Shown one piece after another: positions 51,619 to 58,543 of a stretch of DNA of 64,000 nt (positions are counted from its first letter, which is position 1; each line of letters opens with the position of its first letter). Below the pieces are notes generated by a model. That model had not been told where the DNA came from and made no database searches. It saw only the letters and a list, made by a program, of their open reading frames with translations. This stretch comes from Microbacterium oryzae. GTDB lineage: Bacteria; Actinomycetota; Actinomycetes; Actinomycetales; Microbacteriaceae. The DNA is taken from contig NZ_CP032550.1 of the NCBI RefSeq assembly GCF_009735645.1, forward strand, positions 1,054,001 through 1,118,000. The letters run 5' to 3'. A program made the translations under genes and the position numbers.

Positions 51619-52206
51619 GAAGGGCGGACGGATGGCGGCGGCGCGGCTGCTGGGCGCCGTCCCGTCCGTGCGCGGGCTGATGCGGATGGCCGCGAGGATC
51701 GTCGCCGGGGAGAGCGGCCGGCACGCGGCGGCGCCCCCGTCGGGGAGGATCACCGCCGGCGCGGAGACCGGTTGCGAGGCGAGAGCCGCCGCTCCGGACA
51801 GCACGGCGACCGCCGCCGCGCCCTCGAGAGGAGGCATCGCTCCGACCTCCGTCTCGATGCGCGCCGCCGAGCGTCGCACCATGACGTTGAGCACGCGTGC
51901 GTCCCGACCCTCCGCTTCCGCGACGACCCGGTCCTCGCCGCGGAAGGAGATGGCGGCGTGCCGCGCCACGCGGTGCACCTCGCCCTCGATGTCGAGGACG
52001 AGGCCCTCCTCGCTCAGGGGGATGAGCACGCGATCGAGTCCGGGAAGGGCCGAGAACGGCGCCCGCCCGGCGATGTCGGCGACGCTCAGGCGCCAGGCGG
52101 GGCGGCGCACCAGCACGCGGGTGATCCCGAGGCCGTTCGCCCAGGGTTCCGGCGCGACGTCGGACAGGCGGACGATGATCGGCTCCGCCCGGTGCTGGTG
52201 TGCCAT
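51616..52206 (-). CDS. HutD/Ves-family protein
   Basis: A 196-residue cupin-like protein of the HutD family. The diagnostic parts are PWANGLGITRVLV near the start, WRLSVADIAGRAPFSALPGLDR and LNVMVRR. HutD is linked to histidine-utilisation regulation in pseudomonads, where it may bind formylglutamate. No hut genes are present here, and its place after amt and PII suggests a wider link to nitrogen status. ATG 52206 is 9 nt after the PII stop, with AGGAG as ribosome binding site. Confidence 0.85.
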   Translation of the reverse strand: MAHQHRAEPIIVRLSDVAPEPWANGLGITRVLVRRPAWRLSVADIAGRAPFSALPGLDRVLIPLSEEGLVLDIEGEVHRVARHAAISFRGEDRVVAEAEGRDARVLNVMVRRSAARIETEVGAMPPLEGAAAVAVLSGAAALASQPVSAPAVILPDGGAAACRPLSPATILAAIRISPRTDGTAPSSRAAAIRPPF

Positions 52207-52215
52207 GCCGTGCTC

Positions 52216-52557
52216 CTACTCGACGGCCGTCGGTCCGGTCTCGCCCGTGCGCACGCGGATGACCTGCAGCACGTCGGTGACCCAGATCTTGCCGTCGCCG
52301 ATCGCCCCCGTGCGCGCGGCCTCCTGGATCGCGGTCAGCGCGGCGTCGAGCTTCTCGTCGGTCACGACGATCTCGAGGCTGATCTTCGGCAGGAAGTCGA
52401 CCTTCACGCGCTGCGAGCGATAGACCTCGACCTTGCCGGTCTGCGTGCCGTGCCCCTTGGCGTCGTAGATGGTCATGCCGGCGACGCCGACCTCCGCGAG
52501 CGCGGACTTGACCGGTCCCAGCGCGCTGGTCTGCAGCACGGCGGTGATGAGCTTCAT
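52216..52557 (-). CDS. glnK: PII-family nitrogen signal protein with altered T-loop
   Basis: A 113-residue PII protein next to amt, hence the glnK name. Nucleotide-site residues are kept: Thr29, RTGAIGDGK (82-90) and VRVRTGE near 101-103. The 2-oxoglutarate ligands Gln39 and Lys58 and the AmtB-plugging Arg47 are also kept. The T-loop reads EVYRSQRVKVDF, so the uridylylated or adenylylated Tyr51 is Val and Arg38 is Thr. The start also departs from IKPFKLD (LQTSALG). It probably responds to ADP/ATP and 2-oxoglutarate but not to covalent modification at residue 51. Confidence 0.9.
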   Translation of the reverse strand: MKLITAVLQTSALGPVKSALAEVGVAGMTIYDAKGHGTQTGKVEVYRSQRVKVDFLPKISLEIVVTDEKLDAALTAIQEAARTGAIGDGKIWVTDVLQVIRVRTGETGPTAVE

Positions 52558-52579
52558 GTCGTCTTCCTCTCCGTCGCGC

Positions 52580-53851
52580 TCAGGAGCGGACGTCGTCCAG
52601 GTGGTAGGCGGTCTCGGCGTGGAGGCTCGTGTCGAGCCCCGCCGTCTCGGTGCCGTCGTCGACGCGCAGGCCCATCGTGATCTTCAGCAGCCACGCGATG
52701 AGCGCGGTCACGATGAAGGTGTACGCGAAGACCGAGACGGTCGCAACGAATTGCGTCCCCAGCAGGCCCCAGCTGCCGCCGAAGAGGATGCCCCGCGCGC
52801 CGGCGGGCGACGAGGGGTCGGCGAGGAAGCCGATCGCGAGCGTTCCGAAGATGCCGGGGAGCAGGTGGATGGCCACGGCGTCGAGCGCGTCGTCGTATCC
52901 CAGCCGCTCCTTCAGCCCGAGCGCGAAGAAGGCCACGACCCCGGCGAGCGCGCCGATGACGAGCGCGCCCATGGGCGAGACCGAGTTTGCGGCCGGCGTG
53001 ATGCCGACGAGCCCGCCGAGCATGCCCGAGACGGCCCCCAGCGAGGTCGCCGCCTTGCGCACGATGCGCTCGACGACGAGCCAGCCGAGCAGACCCGCGC
53101 ATGCGGCGACGAGCGTGTTCGTCACCGCCACGCCGGCGCTGTCGTTGATGCCGCCCGACGAGCCGCCGTTGAAGCCGTACCAGCCGACGAGCAGCAGCCC
53201 GCCGCCCACGATCGCGATGGGGAGGCTGCCGGGACGCCCGACGTGGGGGAACCCGCGACGCCGCCCGAGGAACAGCGCGAGCACGAGCGCCGCCACGCCC
53301 GCGTTCATGTGCACGGCGGTGCCGCCCGCGAAGTCGATGGCGTGCATGCCGTTGGCGATCCAGCCGCCCTGGGTCGAGCCGTCGGCCGCGTCGAACGCGA
53401 ACACCCAGTGCGCGACGGGGAAGTAGACGAGCAGCGCCCAGAGTCCGCTGAAGACGAGCCACGCCGAGAACTTCATCCGCCCCTCCACGGCCCCGCCGAT
53501 GATGCCCACGGTGAGGCCCGCGAAGATCAGCTGGAACACCGCGATGAGGATCGCGGGCACCGCGCCCTCCGGCGTCTCCGCTCCGAGGAGCGACTGGATG
53601 CCGAGCAGACCGGCCGGGTCGCCGATGAGGCCGGCGCCGCCGACGGAGTCGCCGAGCGTGAGCCCGTATCCGACGAGCACCCAGAGCACCGCGGTGACGG
53701 CGAAGCCGCCGAACACGATCATCATCGTGTTGAGGATGTTCTTCGTGCGGGACAGACCGCCGTAGTACAGCGCGAGTCCCGGCAGCATGAGGGTGACGGC
53801 GACCGTGGCCGTGAGCATCCACGCCGTGTTCACCTGCGAGGTGATATCCAT
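52580..53851 (-). CDS. amt: Ammonium transporter
   Basis: A 423-residue Amt/Rh channel with about 11 helices and no obvious signal peptide. The twin-His pore residues are in GGTAVHMNAGVAAL and AIHLLPGIFGTL. ALYYGGLSRTKN in helix 1 and GWYGFNGGS are also typical. ATG 53851 has AAGGAG 6 nt upstream. PII follows after 22 nt, so the channel and its regulator are coexpressed. The M20 amidohydrolase ends 26 nt upstream. Confidence 0.96.
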   Translation of the reverse strand: MDITSQVNTAWMLTATVAVTLMLPGLALYYGGLSRTKNILNTMMIVFGGFAVTAVLWVLVGYGLTLGDSVGGAGLIGDPAGLLGIQSLLGAETPEGAVPAILIAVFQLIFAGLTVGIIGGAVEGRMKFSAWLVFSGLWALLVYFPVAHWVFAFDAADGSTQGGWIANGMHAIDFAGGTAVHMNAGVAALVLALFLGRRRGFPHVGRPGSLPIAIVGGGLLLVGWYGFNGGSSGGINDSAGVAVTNTLVAACAGLLGWLVVERIVRKAATSLGAVSGMLGGLVGITPAANSVSPMGALVIGALAGVVAFFALGLKERLGYDDALDAVAIHLLPGIFGTLAIGFLADPSSPAGARGILFGGSWGLLGTQFVATVSVFAYTFIVTALIAWLLKITMGLRVDDGTETAGLDTSLHAETAYHLDDVRS

Positions 53852-53877
53852 CTCGATCTCCTTCCTTTCGAACTGGA

Positions 53878-55110
53878 TCAGCGGGTGAGCAGGTGCTCGA
53901 GCACCGCGGTGAGTGCGTCGACGCCGGCCGCCACGTCGGCGGCCCCGGCTGTCTCGGCGGGGGTGTGGGAGGCTCCCGTGGGATTGCGCACGAAGAGCAT
54001 CGCGGTGGGGACGACCGCGGCGAGCACGCCCGCGTCGTGTCCCGCACCGGTGTCGAGCACGGGCGCTCCGGGCAGCGCGCCGCGCATGAGGGCGCGGAGG
54101 TCCTCGTCGAAGGCCACGGTGGGCGAGAACGACTGCTCGGTCATGACGACCGCGCACCCCTCCGCCGCCGCCGCGCGCTCCGCGTCGGCCGTCACCTCGG
54201 CGATGATGCGGCGCACCGCCTCCTCGGAGCGATGCCGCACGTCGATCCACAGGTCCGCCGACGACGCGATGACGTTCGTGCCGCCCGGCGTGACCTTCAG
54301 GCGTCCGACGGTGCCGCGCGCGTCGTCGACGGCGAGCGCGCGCTCCCGGACGCTGCGGATGGCGTCGGCCGCGACCACGACGGGATCCTGGCGATCGGCC
54401 ATCCGGGTCGCCCCGGCGTGGTCGCCGCGCCCCTCGATGCGCAGGTGCCAGCGCCCGTGCGCGATGATCGCCCCGGCGAGCGCGACCGGGCGGTCGAGGT
54501 CGACGAGACCGCGCCCCTGCTCGACGTGCAGCTCGACGAAGGCCGAGACCTCCGCCAGGCGATCGGTGTCCGCGCCGATGCGCGCGGGATCGAAGCCCGC
54601 GTCCGCCGCGACCTCCGCGTAGCTCCGGCCCGACTCGTCGGACAGCCGGCGCACCCGCTCGGGGTCCACCGCGCCGGCGAGGAGTCGGGAGCCGAGGCAG
54701 GCGACGCCGAAGCGCGAGCCCTCCTCCTCGGGGAACACCGCCACCGCGAGCGGGCGCCGGAGCGTCACGCCGCAGTTGCGCAGACGATCCACCGCGGCGA
54801 GCGCGCTGACGACGCCGAGCGGGCCGTCGAAGCCGCCGCCGCCGGGGACCGAGTCGAGGTGCGACCCCGTGACGATGGCGTCGTGACGGTCGCCGGGGTC
54901 GCGCCCGGGAACATCCCACCACGCCCACATGATGCCGTTGCCGTCCGTCTCGACGTCCAGACGCCGGGCGGCGGCCTGCTGCGTGAACCAGTCCCGGAGC
55001 ATCAGCTCGGCGGGCGAGAAGACGAGACGCGTGTAGCCGCCCCGCTCCGCGTCGACGCCGATGTGCGCGATCTCCGCCAGCAGCGCGTTCGCGTCTCCGT
55101 GTGCGCTCAC
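53878..55110 (-). CDS. M20-family N-carbamoyl/allantoate-type amidohydrolase
   Basis: A 410-residue Zn-dependent amidohydrolase of the hydantoinase/carbamoylase group. Metal ligands are His84 (TGSHLDSVPGGG), Asp95 (GFDGPLG), Glu129/Glu130 (FPEEEGSRFG), His195 (ELHVEQGRGL) and a C-terminal His (TGASHTPAE). Candidate substrates are N-carbamoyl amino acids, allantoate or ureido compounds, all yielding ammonia. GTG 55110 is 1 nt after the oxidase stop. No hydantoinase or allantoinase gene is present. Confidence 0.9.
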   Translation of the reverse strand: MSAHGDANALLAEIAHIGVDAERGGYTRLVFSPAELMLRDWFTQQAAARRLDVETDGNGIMWAWWDVPGRDPGDRHDAIVTGSHLDSVPGGGGFDGPLGVVSALAAVDRLRNCGVTLRRPLAVAVFPEEEGSRFGVACLGSRLLAGAVDPERVRRLSDESGRSYAEVAADAGFDPARIGADTDRLAEVSAFVELHVEQGRGLVDLDRPVALAGAIIAHGRWHLRIEGRGDHAGATRMADRQDPVVVAADAIRSVRERALAVDDARGTVGRLKVTPGGTNVIASSADLWIDVRHRSEEAVRRIIAEVTADAERAAAAEGCAVVMTEQSFSPTVAFDEDLRALMRGALPGAPVLDTGAGHDAGVLAAVVPTAMLFVRNPTGASHTPAETAGAADVAAGVDALTAVLEHLLTR

Positions 55111-55111
55111 G

Positions 55112-56287
55112 TCACACCTCCGCGAATCGCTGGCCGACGGCGCGGAACCGCTCGCCCGCCGTGCCGCTGCCGGAGACGAGATCGAGCACGAGCTCGCCGA
55201 GGAGCGGCGCGAACTTCGCGCCCTGCCCCGAGCAGGGCGAGAGGACGGTGATGCCCTCGGCTCGGTCGATGATCATGTCCTCGTGCGGCACGTTGGTGAA
55301 CAGGCACGTCGTCTCCGCGTAGGGCTCGGGGTCGAGACCGGGCGCGAATCGGCCGACGAAGCCGGCCACCCGTGCGCGATTCGCGGGGTCGATGCGGGCG
55401 TCCTGGTCGCGGGCGGAGCGGATGACGCGGCCGCCGTTGTACTCGGCCACCTTCTGGCCGCCGAATCCCGCGTCGCGTCCTCCCGGCAGTCCGTACGTCT
55501 GGATGTCCTCGCCCTTGTAGATGAACGTCGGCCAGCTCGTGGCCGCTCCGGATGGCGTCTCGCCGCGGTCGGACGCGTCGCGGTACGGGAAGTGGAAGGC
55601 GTTCTCCTGCCGGACCTGGAAGTCCGGGAGCGCGCGCAGGAAGCCCTCCGGAAGGTCCAGTCCGTCGAGGAGCGCGGGCAGCCACCCGCCCGCCGCGACG
55701 ATCACCTGATCGGCGTGCACGGTCTCGCCGGTCGCCGACGCGATGACGTACCCGGTGGATGCCGCCCGCACCGACACGACCTCCCACCCCGTGCGCACCT
55801 CGGCCCCCGATGCGCGCGCGAGATCGAGCATCGCGGTCACCGATCGCTCGGCGTCGATGACGCCGGCGCCCGGGTGCCACAGCACGTCGCCGTCGAAGGC
55901 GAGCCCATCCCACCGCTCCTGGGCCGCGGAGCGAGAGAGCATCTCGTGCTCCACGCCCGCGCCCTCGAGCACGCGAGCGAGCCGGTGGGGGTCGCGGACG
56001 GCGCCGAAGTCGAGCGATCCGCTCGGCGTCACGAGGGTCGCGCCGTGCGCGGCCTCGAGCTCGTCCCAGCTGCCCCGCGCCCGCACGACGAGCTCGGTGT
56101 AGAAGGGATCCGGGTATGCGTAGCGGAAGATGCGCGCCGAGCCGTGGGAGCTTCCCCCGGCGGACGCGGGAGCATCCCGCTCGAGCACGAGCACCTCGGC
56201 ACCCGACTGGGCGAGCCGCCAGGCCGCGGCCGCGCCGCTGAGACCGGCCCCGATGACGACGTGCTTCGCCGTGGTCTGCGCCGACAT
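55112..56287 (-). CDS. FAD-dependent amine oxidase, sarcosine/N-methyltryptophan oxidase-like
   Basis: A 391-residue flavoenzyme of the MSOX/MTOX family. It has a Rossmann motif VIGAGLSGAAAAWRL (11-25), the family motif GSSHGSARIFRYAY (45-58), and Lys279 where MSOX has its oxygen-activating Lys. Cys328 (TTCLFTNVP) aligns with the MSOX cysteine that binds flavin covalently, and CSGQGAKFAP follows. It should oxidise a secondary or primary amine, releasing hydrogen peroxide. ATG 56287 overlaps the stop of the preceding gene by one base. Confidence 0.88.
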   Translation of the reverse strand: MSAQTTAKHVVIGAGLSGAAAAWRLAQSGAEVLVLERDAPASAGGSSHGSARIFRYAYPDPFYTELVVRARGSWDELEAAHGATLVTPSGSLDFGAVRDPHRLARVLEGAGVEHEMLSRSAAQERWDGLAFDGDVLWHPGAGVIDAERSVTAMLDLARASGAEVRTGWEVVSVRAASTGYVIASATGETVHADQVIVAAGGWLPALLDGLDLPEGFLRALPDFQVRQENAFHFPYRDASDRGETPSGAATSWPTFIYKGEDIQTYGLPGGRDAGFGGQKVAEYNGGRVIRSARDQDARIDPANRARVAGFVGRFAPGLDPEPYAETTCLFTNVPHEDMIIDRAEGITVLSPCSGQGAKFAPLLGELVLDLVSGSGTAGERFRAVGQRFAEV

Positions 56288-57441
56288 CAGGCGAGGTCCG
56301 GCGCGTTCCAGAGGTTCAGCTGGGTGCCGATCCCCATCTCGACGGCGTTCTCGTAGACGGTCTTCGCCCACGCGACGTCCTCCACGCCCATCCCGCCGAC
56401 GCTGAACAGCACGGGCTGCTCGTCGAACTCGCGCCCGACGGCGGTGCCGTCGAGCACGTCGCCGATGTTCACGACGCGCGACTCGTCGAGCTTCCCGAGG
56501 CCGATGAGGTCCTGCCAGTACAGGCCGATCATGCCGAACGCGGTCTCGTGGGACGGGGCGGGGTACTCCTCCGCCCACGCCTCGTAGATCTTCTTCGCGT
56601 CCGCGATGAGGCGGGCCTTCCCCGAGAGGGTGTACTCCTCGTCCATCTTGAGATTCGCCGGCAGGCTGAGGAACGCCCCGGGCTTGATCCAGTCCCCGTC
56701 GATGTAGGGGTAGTTCTCCGATCCGACCAGGCCCGTGACCGCCTCCGAGACGATGTCGCTGTCGCGCACGGCGGCCTCGACGGTGTCGGCGATCTCGATC
56801 GTCGTGAACTGCGGGTAGTGCTCCTTCACGTACGCGGCGAAGGACTCCGAGGTGGAGCGGCGGCGCCCGTTGATCCGGATGGTGTCGAGGGAGGGGCGGG
56901 CCGTCGTCATCGCGTGCAGCGCGCTCTTGTTCATCGCGCCCGGGCCGATGATGCCGAGGGTCTTCGCGTCGACGGGAGCGAGCTTCTTGGCGGCGGCGCC
57001 GGGGACAGCGGCCGTGCGGTAGGCGCTCTCGAGGTTGCCCGACATGATCGCGAAGGGGGCGCCGGTCTCCTTGTCGTTGAGCACGATGAGGTGGATGGAG
57101 CGGGGCAGCCCCTTCTCCCGGTTGTCGATGTTCGACCCGTACCACTTGACGCCGGCGGCGTCGAAGCGCCCGCCGAGATACGCCGGCATCGCCATGAAGC
57201 GGCGGTCCGCGGCGTCGAGCGGCATGCCGGGGAACGGCGAGGACGGGGGGAAGCTGATCTGCGCGCCGTGCGAGTTCCACGTGCTCCCGGCCATCCGATA
57301 GTCGCCCTTGGCGACGAGCACGAGCACCTCCTCCATCACCTCCATGCAGCGGGCCATGTCCTTCATGCCGGCGGCGATGACCTCGGGCTCGCTGAGGTAG
57401 AGCATGTCGATACGGGTGTCGGATGGGAGTTGTGCGCTCAC
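56287..57441 (-). CDS. Ornithine cyclodeaminase-like protein (annotated elsewhere as tyramine oxidase subunit B)
   Basis: A 384-residue protein of the ornithine cyclodeaminase/mu-crystallin fold. It includes MLYLSEPEVIAAGMKDMARCMEVMEE, GRFDAAGVKWYGSNIDNREKGLPRS and a nucleotide loop GIIGPGAMNKSAL in place of the usual GTGxQA. I recall this subfamily carrying the name tyramine oxidase subunit B in actinobacterial annotations; the biochemical basis is not known to me. It is first in the operon. GTG 57441 has GAAGGA upstream. Confidence 0.82.
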   Translation of the reverse strand: MSAQLPSDTRIDMLYLSEPEVIAAGMKDMARCMEVMEEVLVLVAKGDYRMAGSTWNSHGAQISFPPSSPFPGMPLDAADRRFMAMPAYLGGRFDAAGVKWYGSNIDNREKGLPRSIHLIVLNDKETGAPFAIMSGNLESAYRTAAVPGAAAKKLAPVDAKTLGIIGPGAMNKSALHAMTTARPSLDTIRINGRRRSTSESFAAYVKEHYPQFTTIEIADTVEAAVRDSDIVSEAVTGLVGSENYPYIDGDWIKPGAFLSLPANLKMDEEYTLSGKARLIADAKKIYEAWAEEYPAPSHETAFGMIGLYWQDLIGLGKLDESRVVNIGDVLDGTAVGREFDEQPVLFSVGGMGVEDVAWAKTVYENAVEMGIGTQLNLWNAPDLA

Positions 57442-57502
57442 GGGTATTCCTTCGGAAGTCGGGTGGTGCTTCCCCCTCAGAGAAACTCATTTCGGGAATT
57501 CA

Positions 57503-57508
57503 GGTCAA
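57503..57508 (-). promoter_or_regulatory. Possible -35 element (TTGACC) of the amine operon
   Basis: TTGACC on the minus strand, with a poor -10 (TTTCTC) 17 nt further on. A good -35 with a weak -10 is what an activator-dependent promoter would show. It lies in the LysR divergent gap. Confidence 0.35.
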
Positions 57509-57546
57509 ATATCTTTTCGCGCGGAATTCATAGCGCGATGCTCGCA

Positions 57547-57563
57547 ATATGCCCGAAACATAT
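57547..57563. promoter_or_regulatory. LysR-type dyad in the divergent promoter
   Basis: A perfect inverted repeat ATATG-N7-CATAT containing a T-N11-A core, the usual LysR site, in the 151-bp AT-rich gap between the OCD-like gene and lysR. It lies 18 nt upstream of the lysR -10 element, so it may also serve autoregulation. Confidence 0.6.
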
Positions 57564-57580
57564 CGGTAATATCCGAGCCC

Positions 57581-57586
57581 TATCGT
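57581..57586 (+). promoter_or_regulatory. Putative -10 element (TATCGT) of the lysR gene
   Basis: TATCGT, 6 nt, then ATG 57593. This is a leaderless arrangement. Confidence 0.55.
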
Positions 57587-57592
57587 CACCTC

Positions 57593-58513
57593 ATGGAGAT
57601 CCGCCAGCTGCGCTATTTCCTGGCCGTGGCGGAGGAGCTGCACTTCGGTCGGGCGGCCCAGCGTCTCCATATGTCGCAGCCGCCGCTCAGCGTGCAGGTG
57701 GGGCGCTTGGAGGAGGAGATCGGCACGGCGCTCTTCGAGCGCAGCACCAGGCGCGTGAGCCTCACCCCCGCGGGAGTTCATCTGCGCATGCGCGCGAAGG
57801 AGATCCTCGAAGACGTCGACGCGGCGGGCCGGGAGATGCGCGAATACGCAGACGGTCTCGTCGGTCGCCTTTCCGCGGGATTCGTGAGCTCCGCGAATTA
57901 CACCGTCCTCCCCGGCGTCGTGCAGCTCTTCCGCGCTCGTCGCGAGAATGTCGAACTGGCTCTCGTTCCGCTGACCTCCGGGGAGCAGTTCGAGAGACTG
58001 CGCGCGGGCACCCTCGACGTCGGCATCGTGCGCGACGAGCTGCCCCCGGGCGACGCGCACGCCCCGGCGCTCGTCACCGAGGTCGTGTACGAGGAGCGCC
58101 TCGTCGCGTGCGTCCCCGTGACGCATCCGCTCGCGACGCGCGCGGAGCTCGCGCCCGCCGACATCGTCGAGGCGCCCATGATCGCCTACCCGCGGTCGCT
58201 CATGCCCGGGTTCGTCGACCGCGTCTCGGCGGCGCTGGCCTCGGCCGCTCGCGCGCCGATGGTCGTCGAGGAGGTCGTGCACCAGGAGACCGCCCTCAGC
58301 TTCGTCGCCGCGGGCGTGGGACTGAGCGTCCTGCCGGAATCGGTCCGCCAGCTCGTGCCGCCGTCGATCGCGGTCGTGCCGATCGCGGGATCGCCCACCA
58401 CCCGGCTCCTCGCCGCGCACCCGGCCGGCGGCGACGACCATCCCGCCCGCTCCGCCTTCGTGGACTGCCTGCGCGAGGCCGCGCGCGCTCTCGCGGCGGC
58501 GAGAGCGGTCTGA
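57593..58513 (+). CDS. LysR-family transcriptional regulator
   Basis: A 306-residue regulator with an N-terminal helix-turn-helix (MEIRQLRYFLAVAEELHFGRAA, then LSVQVGRLEEEIGTALFERS) and a periplasmic-binding-like effector domain (GTLDVGIVRDELPPGDAH, AGVGLSVLPESV). It is divergent from the amine operon and likely activates it in response to an amine or a product. It could also control the FAD protein/SDR pair downstream, which starts 30 nt later on the same strand. Confidence 0.92.
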   Translation: MEIRQLRYFLAVAEELHFGRAAQRLHMSQPPLSVQVGRLEEEIGTALFERSTRRVSLTPAGVHLRMRAKEILEDVDAAGREMREYADGLVGRLSAGFVSSANYTVLPGVVQLFRARRENVELALVPLTSGEQFERLRAGTLDVGIVRDELPPGDAHAPALVTEVVYEERLVACVPVTHPLATRAELAPADIVEAPMIAYPRSLMPGFVDRVSAALASAARAPMVVEEVVHQETALSFVAAGVGLSVLPESVRQLVPPSIAVVPIAGSPTTRLLAAHPAGGDDHPARSAFVDCLREAARALAAARAV

Positions 58514-58543
58514 TCGCCGCCGCCCGCTTCCGCGAGCGGGAGA

